Below, in pieces: positions 24,649-34,029 of a stretch of DNA of 64,000 bases; the stretch's first letter is position 1; every line of letters starts with the position of its first letter. The stretch lies in contig NZ_CANMUA010000003.1 in assembly GCF_947500995.1 (NCBI RefSeq), forward strand, positions 248,001 to 312,000. The letters are read 5' to 3'. Both the position numbers and the translations under genes were made by a program. Origin of the DNA: an uncultured Serinicoccus sp. (lineage in GTDB: Bacteria > Actinomycetota > Actinomycetes > Actinomycetales > Dermatophilaceae). The notes beneath the pieces were generated by a model. It did not search any database and was not told where the DNA came from. It was given only the letters and a program-made list of their open reading frames with translations.

Positions 24649-25602
24649 ATGTGCCGAGTGCTCGCCTTCATCGGGCCGGAGACCCCGCTGGAGAACCTGC
24701 TCCTCACCCCCGCGAACAGCCTGGTCAACCAGGCCCTCGACCCGGAGAGCCACCCGGAGCTCCAGCTGGCCGGGTGGGGGTTCGGCGCCTGGGGTGAGCA
24801 CCTGGCCAAGCCGCAGGAGCCGTTCATCTACCGCCGGCCCATGGCGGCGTTCTACGACGACAACGTGGAGCGCATCGTGCCGAGCCTGCGCGCGAGCACG
24901 ATGCTGGCGCACGTGCGGGCGGCGGCCTACGACGCGAAGGTCGTGCTGGCCGACGAGAACTGCCACCCGTTCTCCTTCCAGGGGACCCGCTGGATCGTCG
25001 CGCAGAACGGCTACCTGCCGGGCTGGAAGATCCTCCAGCGGGAGCTGCTGCAGCACTGCAAGGACGAGTACCTCGAGCAGATGGCGGGCTCGACGGACAC
25101 CGAGTTCATCTACGTGCTGCTGCTCTCGCTGCTCGACGGCGACGGCGACGAGGACATCCAGCGAGCGGTGGAGCAGCTGATCCGGCTCGTCGCGGCGGCC
25201 ATGGAGACGCTCGGCCTGCCAGGACTGACCAAGCTCAAGCTGGCGCTGGTGTCCCAGGACCGGATCATCGGCGTCAACGGCGGGCTCGGGCTCGAGGGCG
25301 AGACCGACTTGAGCGGGGACTGGCAGGAGCTGCGCCGGGCCGAGCCGGGCTCGGACGAGCACAGCCTCTCGATGCTCCTGGAGCCGATGTACTACCTCAT
25401 GGGGACGGGCTTCGACCAGGACACCTCGACGTATGCCTTCGAGACCAGCGACCGGGACGAGGAGGCCACCGGCGCGATCTTCGCCTCCGAGGCCCTGACC
25501 GAGGACACCGACGGCTGGTCGAGGCTCGACTTCGGCCACATCCTCTTCCTGCGCAACGAGGACGGGCGGGTGACCGGGACGGTCAAGGAGCTGTCGGTCT
25601 AG
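24649..25602 (+). CDS. class II glutamine amidotransferase domain protein
   Basis: Protein of 317 residues that begins MCRVLAFIGP, leaving Cys2 as the N-terminal nucleophile after Met removal. The class II (Ntn) amidotransferase motifs are LRASTMLAHVRAAAY and the ENCHPFSFQGTRWIVAQNGY segment that binds glutamine. It resembles the EgtC/YafJ group, which hydrolyse glutamine or gamma-glutamyl compounds. No ergothioneine genes are nearby, so the substrate is open. GAGGAC lies before the ATG. Its 3' end overlaps the convergent UvrA paralogue by 20 bp. Confidence 0.85.
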   Translation: MCRVLAFIGPETPLENLLLTPANSLVNQALDPESHPELQLAGWGFGAWGEHLAKPQEPFIYRRPMAAFYDDNVERIVPSLRASTMLAHVRAAAYDAKVVLADENCHPFSFQGTRWIVAQNGYLPGWKILQRELLQHCKDEYLEQMAGSTDTEFIYVLLLSLLDGDGDEDIQRAVEQLIRLVAAAMETLGLPGLTKLKLALVSQDRIIGVNGGLGLEGETDLSGDWQELRRAEPGSDEHSLSMLLEPMYYLMGTGFDQDTSTYAFETSDRDEEATGAIFASEALTEDTDGWSRLDFGHILFLRNEDGRVTGTVKELSV

Positions 25603-28054
25603 GCCCCGGCCGCACCCGCCGCACCTCTTCGACGCGGCCGCCGGCGTCCCCGGCCCCCGGGCCCATCTGCACCACCACGTCCGCGGTCGCGACGGCCGCC
25701 GGGTCGTGCTCGGTGACCACCACGGTGTGCCCCTCGCCGGCGAGGGCGTGCAGCTGCGCCAGGAGCCGGTGCACGTCGGCGGGGTGCAGCCCGGTGGTCG
25801 GCTCGTCGAAGAGGTAGAGCGTCGCGCTGCGGCGGCGCTTCTGCAGCTCGGTCGCGAGCTTGATGCGCTGCGCCTCCCCTCCGGAGAGCTCGGTCGCCGA
25901 CTGGCCCAGCTGCAGGTAGCCGAGCCCCAGCGCGTCCAGGGCGTCGAGCGCGCGCGCCGCCGCGGGCAGCCCGCCCAGGGCCTCGCGGGCCTCGCGCACG
26001 CTCATCCGCAGCAGGTCGGCGACGGTGTGCCCGTGCCAGCCCACCTCCAGCGTCTCGGGACCGAAGCGGTCGCCGTGGCAGGTCGGGCACGGCGCATACG
26101 TCCCCGGGAGGAAGAGCAGCTCCACGGCGACGGCGCCCTCCCCGCCGCAGGTGGGGCACTGCCCGGCGGTGGTGTTGAAGCTGAAGCGCGACGCGGTGAA
26201 GCCGCGACCCCTCGCCTCCGGGGTCCCGGCGAAGGCCTGACGGACCGCGTCCCACAGGCCGGTGTAGGTCGCGAGCGTCGACCGAGGCGACCGCCCGATC
26301 GGCTTCTGGGTGATCCGCACCACCCGGGTCGGCGCCCCGTCACCCACGGCCCGGGCCTCGCCGCCGGAGCGCGGCTCGGGGCCGGACCCGGCGCCGTCCT
26401 CGCCCTGGGCGGCGCCGTCCTCGCCCTCGACGTCCTCCACCCGGGCCAGCTGCCCGCCGACCACGTCGTGCACCGCGTCGAGCAGGCTGGTCTTGCCGGA
26501 CCCGGACACCCCGGTCACGACGGTGACGACCCCCAGCGGCAGGTCGAGGTCGACACCCCGCACGGTATGCCGTTCCAGGCCTCTCAGCTCCAGCGTCCCG
26601 GTCGACGCCCGCCCACCCCGCGCGGGGCCCCGTCCGGTGTCCACGCCGCGCACCTCGGCCTCGTGCACGGGCTGGTGCAGGTAGGCGGCGGTCGGCGAGA
26701 CCGCCACCCCGGCCAGCCCGCCCACCGGCCCGGACCAGAGGACCTCCCCACCGTCACGTCCGGCGCCCGGGCCGACGTCGACGACCCAGTCGCACCGCTG
26801 CACGACGGCCATGTCGTGCTCCACGACCACCACGGTGTTGCCGGCCGCCACCAGCGCCCTCAGCAGCTCCATGAGCTGGTCCACGTCCCGCGGGTGCAGC
26901 CCGGCCGACGGCTCGTCGAGCACGTAGACCACCCCGAACAACCCCGACCGCAGGGCTGTCGCCAGCCGTAGGCGCTGCAGCTCACCGGTCGACACGCCCA
27001 CCGCCGGCCGGTCCAGCGACAGGTGGCCCAGACCCAGGTCGAGCAGCAGCTCGAGGCGTCCCAGCAGATCCGTGACCAGCACCGACTCGGCCTGCGCCTG
27101 CGCGTCGGGTCCGCCCTCGAGCTCCTCCCGGCGCGCCCGCAGCACCTCGACGAGCCTGGCCACCGGCAGCGCGGCCGCCTCGTCGACGGCGAGCCCCTGC
27201 CAGGTGACGGCGAGGGCGTCGGGCCGCAGCCGCCGCCCGGCGCAGGTCGGGCACGCGCGCGTCTCGACGAAGCGCAGCATCCGGCGCCGTGAGGTCGCGC
27301 TCCTGGTCTCGGCCAGGGTGCGCCGCACGTACCTCGCCGCGGAGGAGAAGGTGCCCTGGTAGGGCCGGTTGATCCGCTCCGCGTCCCGCACCGGCACGAC
27401 CGTGACGACCGGCTGCTCGTCGGTGAAGAGGATCCACGTCCGCGTCTGCGCCGGCAGCTCGCGCCACGGGGCGTCGACGTCGTGCCCGAGGGTGGCGACG
27501 ATGTCGCGGTAGTTCTTGCCCAGCCACGCCCCGGGCCAGGCGGCGACCGCCCCCTCGGCGATCGAGAGCGAGTCGTCCGGCACCATCGAGGCCTCGGTCG
27601 GCTCGTGCACCACCCCCAGCCCGCCGCAGTCCGGGCAGGCGCCGACCGCGGTGTTCGCGGAGAAGTGGTCGGAGTCGAGGCGCTGCGCGCCCGGGGGGTA
27701 GGCCCCGCACCGGGACAGCAGCATCCGCAGGGTCGCCCCGGTGGTGGTCACCGTCCCGACGCTGGACCGCGCCCCGGCGCCCGACCTCCCCTGCTCGAGC
27801 GCGACCGTCGGGGGCAGCCCGTGCACGTCGCGCACCTGGGGGTCGATGGCGGTGTGCAGCAGGCGCCGGGCGTAGGGGGCGACGGAGTCGAGGTAGCGCC
27901 GCTGCGACTCGCCGTGGATCGTGCCGAAGGCCAGGCTCGACTTGCCCGACCCGCTCACCCCGGTCACCGCCACGAGGGCGTCCCGCGGCAGGTCGACGTC
28001 GACGTCGCGCAGGTTGTGCAGCCGGGCGCCGCGGACCTCGATCTGACCGTTCAT
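25583..28054 (-). CDS. UvrA-like ABC ATPase (UvrA2 class)
   Basis: Protein of 823 residues, shorter than UvrA (about 950). Both halves carry a Walker A ([15 protein letters not shown] and [15 protein letters not shown]) and signature ([12 protein letters not shown] and [13 protein letters not shown]), with zinc-finger cysteine pairs CPDCGG, CPTCAG, CPTCGG and CPTCHG. The reduced first-domain insertion suggests the UvrA2/DrrC type, which lacks the UvrB-binding module and is linked to resistance to DNA-binding drugs in producers; a role in excision repair is less likely. The linker after the second Walker A (about 570-600) is Glu/Gly-rich and variable. Start ATG 28054. Confidence 0.88.
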   Translation of the reverse strand: MNGQIEVRGARLHNLRDVDVDLPRDALVAVTGVSGSGKSSLAFGTIHGESQRRYLDSVAPYARRLLHTAIDPQVRDVHGLPPTVALEQGRSGAGARSSVGTVTTTGATLRMLLSRCGAYPPGAQRLDSDHFSANTAVGACPDCGGLGVVHEPTEASMVPDDSLSIAEGAVAAWPGAWLGKNYRDIVATLGHDVDAPWRELPAQTRTWILFTDEQPVVTVVPVRDAERINRPYQGTFSSAARYVRRTLAETRSATSRRRMLRFVETRACPTCAGRRLRPDALAVTWQGLAVDEAAALPVARLVEVLRARREELEGGPDAQAQAESVLVTDLLGRLELLLDLGLGHLSLDRPAVGVSTGELQRLRLATALRSGLFGVVYVLDEPSAGLHPRDVDQLMELLRALVAAGNTVVVVEHDMAVVQRCDWVVDVGPGAGRDGGEVLWSGPVGGLAGVAVSPTAAYLHQPVHEAEVRGVDTGRGPARGGRASTGTLELRGLERHTVRGVDLDLPLGVVTVVTGVSGSGKTSLLDAVHDVVGGQLARVEDVEGEDGAAQGEDGAGSGPEPRSGGEARAVGDGAPTRVVRITQKPIGRSPRSTLATYTGLWDAVRQAFAGTPEARGRGFTASRFSFNTTAGQCPTCGGEGAVAVELLFLPGTYAPCPTCHGDRFGPETLEVGWHGHTVADLLRMSVREAREALGGLPAAARALDALDALGLGYLQLGQSATELSGGEAQRIKLATELQKRRRSATLYLFDEPTTGLHPADVHRLLAQLHALAGEGHTVVVTEHDPAAVATADVVVQMGPGAGDAGGRVEEVRRVRPGPRPTAP

Positions 28055-28059
28055 GCCGG

Positions 28060-28962
28060 TCAGGGTATGCCGCCTCCGTCGCCGGTCGGCGAGCCGGAGC
28101 CGGCGCGCGGGGCGTCGCCGCCGCGGGTCCTCTCCCACAGCTCGCGCAGCTGCGAGGTCACCCCGATGGTCGTCACGTCGGAGGAGGTCTCGATGCCGGC
28201 GTCCCGGAAGGCCTGCAGCACCGCCCGGATGACGTCGTCGCGCGCCTCCTTGGTCTCCAGCTGGCGAGCACCCGACCAGAAGCGCAGCTCCAGCCCGACC
28301 GTGCGGGTGCCGATGGTGGTGAAGAGGGCCTGCGGCAGCGGCTCGTCGAGCACCGTCGGCAGCTCGACCATCGCCCGCACGGCCACGTCGCGCACCTGCT
28401 CGAGGTCGTTGTCGTCGGCCAGCTCGACCGTGATCGCCGACCGCACCGCCTCGAAGCCGGTCTGCACGGTCACCGGGTGGGAGTGCAGGGTGCCGTTGGG
28501 GACGAGCACGAGTCGTCCGTCGAAGGTGCGGACCGACGTCGAGCTGAGCCCCATCTGGACGACCGTCCCCGCGTGCTCCAGCACGGCGATCTGGTCGCCG
28601 ACCCCGAAGCGGCCCCGCGCGAGGATGACGATCCCGGCGAACATGTTGCCCAGCACCGTCTGGAAGGCGATGCCCGCGGCGATGGAGATGACGCCGACGC
28701 CGCCCAGGATGTTCACCGGCCGCACGCTGGGGAAGAGGATGGTCAGCGCCGCCCCGATGCCCAGCGCGACGACGAGCATCCCGGCCAACCGGCCGAAGAC
28801 CCGGGCCGACTCGGCGCTGCGGCCGCGCCACCCCAGCACGGCGGTCACGCCCAGCCGGACCAGCTGGCCCAGCAGGACCGCCCCGACCACCGTCGCCAGC
28901 GCCAGCCCGGCGCCGGTCAGGGTCACCGCCGGCAGCGCCAGCCCGGTGTCCGCGCCGCTCAC
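28060..28962 (-). CDS. MscS-type mechanosensitive ion channel
   Basis: Membrane channel of 300 residues. Three hydrophobic segments precede the Gly/Ala-rich pore helix (ILGGVGVISIAAGIAFQTVL GNMFAGIVI), followed by the beta domain (RFGVGDQIAV, VSSTSVRTFDGRLVLVPNG) and a short C-terminal tail. This matches small MscS channels that release solutes upon hypo-osmotic shock. The GTG start at 28962 overlaps the DUF2254 stop as GTGA, so the two membrane proteins are co-translated. It ends 5 bp before the UvrA paralogue start, so all three may share one transcript. Confidence 0.9.
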   Translation of the reverse strand: MSGADTGLALPAVTLTGAGLALATVVGAVLLGQLVRLGVTAVLGWRGRSAESARVFGRLAGMLVVALGIGAALTILFPSVRPVNILGGVGVISIAAGIAFQTVLGNMFAGIVILARGRFGVGDQIAVLEHAGTVVQMGLSSTSVRTFDGRLVLVPNGTLHSHPVTVQTGFEAVRSAITVELADDNDLEQVRDVAVRAMVELPTVLDEPLPQALFTTIGTRTVGLELRFWSGARQLETKEARDDVIRAVLQAFRDAGIETSSDVTTIGVTSQLRELWERTRGGDAPRAGSGSPTGDGGGIP

Positions 28963-30347
28963 GGTTCCCGCCGGGTGTAGGCCTTCTCGTCCTCGGCGCG
29001 CGCCCGCTCCACGATCTGGCGGGTGACGCGCTCCCAGTGGTCGAGCACCTCGGCATACTCCGGCAGCGCGACCGGGCGCAGCCGACCGAGGACGAAGAGC
29101 ACCTGGCGCGGCACCTGCAAGGACTCCTCGGCGTAGTGCAGCAGCTCCTCCAGGGCCAGGTCGATGAGCTCGGCCACCCGCTGGGGGCGGTGCACGAGCC
29201 GGATCTGCCCGTCGCGCTCGACGACCTCCGGCAGGTCCCTCCGGGTGACCACGAGGCGCAGGATGCGGTGCAGCTCGTTGGTCACCTGGCTGGCGGTCGT
29301 CGGGTCGTTGATGCCCGGGCTGAGCGCCCGCTCGGCGATGTCGACGAGCTTGCGCACCCCCACCTCGGGGTCCTGGTTGAAGGAGCGGTCCTTCTCGACG
29401 ACGATCGCGCGGCGCACCGTGCCGAGGTCGAAGCGGTCGGCCAGCTCCTGGTGCTCCTCGTCGTCGGCGCCGTTCATCACCATCCGGCGCTCGGGCAGCG
29501 CCAGCCCGTGGATGCGCACCGCCGGCGCTCCTTCGGTGACGTACCTCCCGACCGGGGTGAGGACCTGCACGACCGCGTCGTGCTCGGCCGCCCAGTCGAC
29601 GAGCCGGCGGTAGCCGATCTCCACGACATACCCGTGCTCCACCGCCTCCAGCTGCAGCACCGGCGCCGACTCCGGCGGGTCCCACTCCCGGTCGGGGCGG
29701 CGGGCGGCCGGCTCGTCGGCGTGCGGGAAGTAGCGGTCGATGACCGACATGGTCGAGCTGCCCAGGTGGGTGACGATCGAGGACACCTGGATGGAGGTGG
29801 TGATGTGCTGGATGAAGGCGAGGAAGGTGCCGACGCTGGCCAGCACCAGCAGGAAGCCGAGCGTGACCGAGATCTGCGGGACGAACGACTCCTCACCGGA
29901 GGCGCCCTGCACCGACCGCAGCACCGTCAGGGCGTAGGTGAAGGTCGCGGCGAAGATGCCCAGCGTCGACTGGGTGATCCGGCTGGAGAGGAAGTCGTCG
30001 AGCACCCGGGGGCTGAACTGGCTGCTCGCCAGCTGGATGACGACCATGGTGATCGAGAAGACGAGACCGGTCACCGAGATCATCGCGCCGGCGATGGTGC
30101 TGAGCATGCCGCGGGCACCGTCCGCGCCGCCCTGGAAGACGTAGGGCAGGCTCTCGTCGAACGCCAGCTCCCACTCCGGCAGCAGCGCGCCCACCACCGT
30201 GGCGACGACCACCAAGGTCATCGGCAGCACCCAGAACGGACGCCAGATCCGGCTCCACCTCGTGGTGCGCCGGATCTGCGGCAGGACGCCGACGTCGTCG
30301 CGGTCGTCCGGCTGGGCGTCGTCGCGAGGGTGGGACGGGGCGGTCAT
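28959..30347 (-). CDS. DUF2254 predicted membrane protein
   Basis: Protein of 462 residues with four N-terminal membrane segments (FWVLPMTLVVVATVVGALLP, the AGAMISVTGLVFSITMVVIQ segment, QSTLGIFAATFTYALTVL, ISVTLGFLLVLASVGTFLAF) and a large soluble C-terminal part with DPEVGVRKLVDIAERALSPG INDPTTA, the strongest landmark of DUF2254. Function is unknown; the tight coupling with an MscS channel suggests a role in membrane tension or ion balance (inference). Start ATG 30347. Confidence 0.85.
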   Translation of the reverse strand: MTAPSHPRDDAQPDDRDDVGVLPQIRRTTRWSRIWRPFWVLPMTLVVVATVVGALLPEWELAFDESLPYVFQGGADGARGMLSTIAGAMISVTGLVFSITMVVIQLASSQFSPRVLDDFLSSRITQSTLGIFAATFTYALTVLRSVQGASGEESFVPQISVTLGFLLVLASVGTFLAFIQHITTSIQVSSIVTHLGSSTMSVIDRYFPHADEPAARRPDREWDPPESAPVLQLEAVEHGYVVEIGYRRLVDWAAEHDAVVQVLTPVGRYVTEGAPAVRIHGLALPERRMVMNGADDEEHQELADRFDLGTVRRAIVVEKDRSFNQDPEVGVRKLVDIAERALSPGINDPTTASQVTNELHRILRLVVTRRDLPEVVERDGQIRLVHRPQRVAELIDLALEELLHYAEESLQVPRQVLFVLGRLRPVALPEYAEVLDHWERVTRQIVERARAEDEKAYTRREP

Positions 30348-30367
30348 GGTGCGTCAGTGTCCCAGCA

Positions 30368-31177
30368 TCACCGGGTGGCCGCGCGCCGACCGGGGAGGTC
30401 GCCGCCGGCGCTGCGGGTGGCCAGCCGCCGCAGCAGGCCGACCTGCGCCCGCCGTTCGTGGGCGAAGGTGGCCCGCGGGCCGGACGTCCAGGTATGCCGG
30501 AACACCCGCTTGGCCGCCGCCAGTGCCCGGGGGTCGTGCTCGAGCATGGGGGCCACGAGCTCGTGCGCGAGGGCGAGCGGATCGGCCCCGACCCGCGTGG
30601 CCAGGCCGAGCTCCCCGGCCTCGGTGCCGCCCACCGTGCGACCGGTCAGGGTCAGCTCCTTGGCGGTGTCGAGGCCGACCAGCTCGGCCAGCGAGCGCAT
30701 CCCGGTCATGTCGGGGACCAGCCCCCACCGCACCTCGCGCACCGACCAGGACGCGTCCGGGGTGGTGGTGCGCAGGTCGGCGCCCAGGGCGAGCTGGATG
30801 CCGGCCCCCAGGCAGTGGCCGTGCACGGCGGCGACCACCGGCACCGGCAGCCGGCGCCAGACCCAGCACGCCTCCTGGAAGACGTTGGTGCCGCGCCACG
30901 GCCGGGGCACGAACCGCCGGCCGATGCCGACCGGGTCCCCGAGCGCGGCGCGCAGGTCCAGCCCGGCGCAGAACGCGTCCCCCTCGCCGAGGAGCACGAC
31001 GGCCCGCACGGTGTCGTCGCGCCCGAGGACCCGGGCGGTGCGGACCAGCTCGTCGAGCATCCCCAGGGTGAGGGCGTTGAGCTTGTCCGGGCGGTCCAGG
31101 ACGACGTGCGCGACGCCGTCGGGGCGCCGATCGACGCGGACGTGTGGGGCGGGCGGCGACGGCATACCCGTGAGCAT
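30368..31177 (-). CDS. enoyl-CoA hydratase/isomerase family protein
   Basis: Crotonase-fold enzyme of 269 residues. The oxyanion-hole motifs are AFCAGLDLRAAL and AAVHGHCLGAGIQLALGADLR, followed by VREVRWGLVPDMTG where catalytic acids usually lie; the Asp-Met pair in place of Glu is also seen in isomerase-type members. ATG 31177 is chosen because GGGAGGG lies a few bases upstream; earlier GTG and later ATG (31165) starts are possible. Substrate unknown; beta-oxidation or the paa pathway are candidates. Confidence 0.86.
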   Translation of the reverse strand: MLTGMPSPPAPHVRVDRRPDGVAHVVLDRPDKLNALTLGMLDELVRTARVLGRDDTVRAVVLLGEGDAFCAGLDLRAALGDPVGIGRRFVPRPWRGTNVFQEACWVWRRLPVPVVAAVHGHCLGAGIQLALGADLRTTTPDASWSVREVRWGLVPDMTGMRSLAELVGLDTAKELTLTGRTVGGTEAGELGLATRVGADPLALAHELVAPMLEHDPRALAAAKRVFRHTWTSGPRATFAHERRAQVGLLRRLATRSAGGDLPGRRAATR

Positions 31178-31200
31178 CGCAGACCCTCCCGACACGGACC

Positions 31201-31284
31201 GGCCCAGCCGTTCACGTGAACGGCCGGGCCCGTCGGCACGGGCGTGTCGTCGGCCAGGGCGTACACGTGAACGCTCCAGCCGAC
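31201..31284. repeat. three successive palindromes, two centred on CACGTG
   Basis: 31201-31230 is a 30-bp palindrome with one mismatched pair, core CCGTTCACGTGAACGG. 31228-31243 is GCCCGT-CGGC-ACGGGC. 31249-31284 is a 36-bp imperfect palindrome (14 of 18 pairs) with centre GTACACGTGAAC. The two CACGTG centres are 51 bp apart. They fill the gap between the OsmC stop and the enoyl-CoA hydratase start, so the set could end one transcript, regulate the next, or both. Confidence 0.75.
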
Positions 31285-31297
31285 GGGAGGGTGCGGC

Positions 31298-31738
31298 TCA
31301 GGCCTCCAGCGCGGCGTCCAGGGTGATCTCGACGCCGGTGAGGGCCTTGCTCACGGGGCAGCTGGCCTTGGCGTCCTCGGCGGCCTTGACGAAGGCCTCC
31401 TCGTCGAGGCTGTCCACCTCGCCGCGCACGGTGAGGGTGATGCCGGTCAGGCGGAAGCCGCCGGCCGGGTCCTCGCCGAGCGAGACGTCCGCCTTCACCT
31501 CGAGGGCCCGCGGCGTGCCGCCGGCCTCGGCGAGCAGGTTGGACAGCTGCATCGCGTAGCAGGAGGAGTGGGCGGCGGCGATGAGCTCCTCGGGGGAGGT
31601 CGTGCCGGCCGCGTCGTCCGCCGCGCGGGACGGGAAGGACACGTCGTAGGTGCCGACCTTGGAGCTGCTGAGCTCGACCTTGCCCGAGCCGTCCTGCAGG
31701 GAGCCGGTCCAGTCGGTGCGTGCGGTGCGCGTGGGCAT
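31298..31738 (-). CDS. osmC: OsmC-family peroxiredoxin
   Basis: Protein of 146 residues of the OsmC subfamily, thiol peroxidases that reduce organic hydroperoxides. Both catalytic cysteines are present: HSSCYAMQLSNLL and the second in KASCPVSKAL. The N-terminal WTGSLQDGSGKVELSS and TTSPEELIAAAHSSC match OsmC rather than Ohr. Start ATG 31738. Divergent from the VOC gene at 31835. Confidence 0.92.
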   Translation of the reverse strand: MPTRTARTDWTGSLQDGSGKVELSSSKVGTYDVSFPSRAADDAAGTTSPEELIAAAHSSCYAMQLSNLLAEAGGTPRALEVKADVSLGEDPAGGFRLTGITLTVRGEVDSLDEEAFVKAAEDAKASCPVSKALTGVEITLDAALEA

Positions 31739-31834
31739 ACGTCATCCTTTGCTCGGCGGTGCTGTCCTCGGCGTCAACCGGCGGCGAGGCCGCCGCATTC
31801 CGTGCGGGTCGGCCGCACCTGACACCATGGGGCC

Positions 31835-32407
31835 ATGCTGGCGGTGACGATGGTGACGATCGACTGCGACGACCCGCAGGGACTCGCGGAGTTCTGGAGC
31901 CGCGCGCTGCAGACCGAGGTCGCCGCCGACTGGGGCGACTTCGTCGTCCTCGCCGGCACCCCCGCGATCGGGTTGCAGCGGGTGGAGAGCGTCCAGCCCG
32001 GCAAGAACCGGCTGCACCTGGACCTCGCCGGCGGCGACCGGGCTCCCGAGGTCGCCCGCCTCGTCGAGCTGGGGGCGGACGTGGTGCGGACCCACGACGT
32101 GGACGGCTTCGGCTGGACGGTCATGGTCGACCCCGCCGGCAACGAGTTCTGCGTCAGCGACCCGCACGACGGCGGCGAGGAGGTGGAGCCGAGGACCGAG
32201 GGCGAGGGCGAGCACGGCTTCGACTCCGCGCCCGACGCCGAGCTCGGGCGCGACGACTGCGACGACCCTCGGGGCCAGGACGCCGGCACGAGTGGCCACG
32301 AGGCTGTCCGTGACGTCGGGGAGGCCGTCCGTGACGACGCCGAGCCCGCCGGGGCCGCCGAGGATGACGGCGTGCCGCCCGGCGTCGAGGACGAGGGCGG
32401 CCGGTGA
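31835..32407 (+). CDS. VOC (glyoxalase-like) protein with acidic tail
   Basis: Protein of 190 residues. Residues 1-110 form one vicinal-oxygen-chelate module (VTIDCDDPQGLAEFWSRAL, LHLDLAGGDR, VMVDPAGNEFCV), typical of the glyoxalase/dioxygenase-like 'Glyoxalase_6' group. Residues 118-190 are low-complexity and Asp/Glu/Gly-rich, presumably disordered. The reaction is unknown. It is translationally coupled (GTGA) to the next hydrolase. Confidence 0.8.
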   Translation: MLAVTMVTIDCDDPQGLAEFWSRALQTEVAADWGDFVVLAGTPAIGLQRVESVQPGKNRLHLDLAGGDRAPEVARLVELGADVVRTHDVDGFGWTVMVDPAGNEFCVSDPHDGGEEVEPRTEGEGEHGFDSAPDAELGRDDCDDPRGQDAGTSGHEAVRDVGEAVRDDAEPAGAAEDDGVPPGVEDEGGR

Positions 32408-33060
32408 GCGCGGCGGAGGCCGCGGCGGCCACCCCGCTCGTGCTGCTGCACGGGGTCGGCCAGGCGCCCATGGCCTGGGAGGACGTCGTCGTCCCCCTCT
32501 ACGGCAGCCGCCGGATCCTCACCCCCTGGGTGCCCGGTCTGCGCCCGACCGAGACGCAGCTGCTCGGCCTGAGCGACGCCGCGGCGGCCCTCGACCAGCA
32601 GCTCATGCTCGAGGGGATGCAGCAGGTCGACGTGTGCGGCGTGTCCTACGGGGCGATGGCCGCTACCCGGCTGGCGGCCGACTTCCCCGAGCGGGTGCGC
32701 CGCCTGGTGCTCGTCGCCGGGCAGGTGCGACCGCCCCGCCTGGCGATGCGGGCGCAGTCGGCGGCGCTGCGGCTGGTGCCGGCCTCACGCCTGGCCGACT
32801 CGGGGGTGTCCAAGGACCGGCTGCTCCAGGCGCTGGAGGTCACCCGCTCGGCCGACCTGACGCAGGCCCTCGAGCGGGTCCAGGCGCAGACCCTGGTGCT
32901 CGTCGGAGCCAAGGACAAGGTCAACCAGCCGGGCTCCAGGGCGCTGGCGGCCGGCATACCCTCCGCGCGGCTGCGGATCGTCGAGGGCGCCGGGCACGCC
33001 CTCAACGAGGAGGCGCCCGGGGCGCTCGTGGAGCTGCTGCGCGACTTCCTCGACGCCTGA
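32404..33060 (+). CDS. alpha/beta fold hydrolase
   Basis: Hydrolase of 218 residues that starts at a GTG overlapping the VOC stop. Motifs: LLHGVGQAPMAWED (oxyanion), DVCGVSYGAMAATRLA (nucleophile Ser about 81), VGAKDKVNQPGS (acid), GAGHALNEEAP (His). It is compact with only a small cap. Substrate unknown; coupling with a VOC protein suggests one small-molecule pathway. Confidence 0.85.
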   Translation: MSAAEAAAATPLVLLHGVGQAPMAWEDVVVPLYGSRRILTPWVPGLRPTETQLLGLSDAAAALDQQLMLEGMQQVDVCGVSYGAMAATRLAADFPERVRRLVLVAGQVRPPRLAMRAQSAALRLVPASRLADSGVSKDRLLQALEVTRSADLTQALERVQAQTLVLVGAKDKVNQPGSRALAAGIPSARLRIVEGAGHALNEEAPGALVELLRDFLDA

Positions 33061-33084
33061 GCCTCCCCTCGGGCCGGCCGTCCA

Positions 33085-33127
33085 CGACGCCCTCGAGTCG
33101 TGCGTCCGCGGCGCCCTCAGGTCGTGC
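33085..33127. repeat. degenerate direct repeat at convergent junction
   Basis: Two 19-bp copies, CGACGCCCTCGAGTCGTGC (33085-33103) and CGGCGCCCTCAGGTCGTGC (33109-33127), are 24 bp apart. The segment GTGCGTCCGCGGCGCCCTCAGG overlapping them resembles the left half of the 39-bp hairpins at 37604 and 41415. The second copy carries the patatin stop codon. It probably includes the terminator for both convergent genes (CACGAC/GTCGTG stem at 33083-33102). Confidence 0.55.
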
Positions 33128-34010
33128 CGAGGAAGTCGCGGACCGCGGGCAGCTCGCGACGCGCCTGCGCCAGACCCGCCTCGTGGCTGGCCCGCAGCTT
33201 CGCCACGTCGCGCTCCCCGTTGCCCACCGGCATCCGTTCGGGCACGAAGAGATAGGCCGCGCCGTCGGCCTCGAGGTCGAAGAGCTCCTCGCGCACCGCG
33301 TTGTAGCGGGCGGGGCGCGCCGCCAGCGCCTCCGGGATCGCGGGGTAGCGGCGGAAGTGGCGCCGGAGGTACCAGTCGCCGCGCTGCTCGCTCTTGCGGT
33401 AGCCCCGCTCCTGGGTGAGCACGACGAGGAACTTCTCGTAGCCGTCGGCGCGAGCGGCGTCCAGCGCGATCCCCGCCGAGCTGCCCAGCGCCCCGTCGAC
33501 GTAGACGCGCCCGTCGATGGTCACCGGCGGCATGACCACCGGCATGGTCGAGGAGGCGCGCACCCGGACCATGAGGTCACGCAGCGTGACCAGGTCCTCG
33601 CGCCCCCACCACACCTGCTCCCCGGCCACGGCGTCGAAGGCACCGATCCGCACCTGCGCCGGGTCGGCCGCGAAGGTCCACCAGTCGAAGGGCAGCGCCT
33701 GATTCGGCAGCGAGGTCTCCTCGTAGATGTACTGGGCGTTGAACCACCCCTGCCCGCGGGCGAACGAGCGCCAGTCACCGAAGCGAGGGTCGGAGGCGAA
33801 GTCGGTGAAACTGTGCCGGGCCCGCCACGGGTCGTGGCTGACGTAGTTGCACGTGTTGCTCGCCCCGGCCGAGATGCCGCCCACCCACGGCAGGTGGAGG
33901 CCGGCCTCGAGCAGGGCCACCACCATCCCGGAGGTGTACGACGCCCGCATGCCCCCACCCTCGAAGACCAGCGCGGTGTCGGTCACGGTCTGAGCCACAC
34001 GCCCGAGCAT
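33117..34010 (-). CDS. patatin-like phospholipase family protein
   Basis: Lipid acyl hydrolase of 297 residues. The glycine-rich oxyanion loop LVFEGGGMRASYTSGMV (about residues 14-30), nucleophile GISAGASN (Ser about 47) and catalytic Asp in VDGALGSSAG form the Ser-Asp dyad. The C-terminal third (RRHFRRYPAIPEALAARPAR YN) matches the extra domain of bacterial RssA/YjjU-like patatins. The start at 34010 lies only 19 bp from the divergent gene at 34030; a shorter start cannot be excluded. Confidence 0.86.
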   Translation of the reverse strand: MLGRVAQTVTDTALVFEGGGMRASYTSGMVVALLEAGLHLPWVGGISAGASNTCNYVSHDPWRARHSFTDFASDPRFGDWRSFARGQGWFNAQYIYEETSLPNQALPFDWWTFAADPAQVRIGAFDAVAGEQVWWGREDLVTLRDLMVRVRASSTMPVVMPPVTIDGRVYVDGALGSSAGIALDAARADGYEKFLVVLTQERGYRKSEQRGDWYLRRHFRRYPAIPEALAARPARYNAVREELFDLEADGAAYLFVPERMPVGNGERDVAKLRASHEAGLAQARRELPAVRDFLGTT

Positions 34011-34029
34011 AGGAGGCTACATTGGCGTC

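Noticed and set aside
31212-31745. ORF on minus strand overlapping osmC and the palindromes
   Set aside because: Arg/Gly-rich shadow frame; the palindromic DNA gives it a chance reading without domain content.
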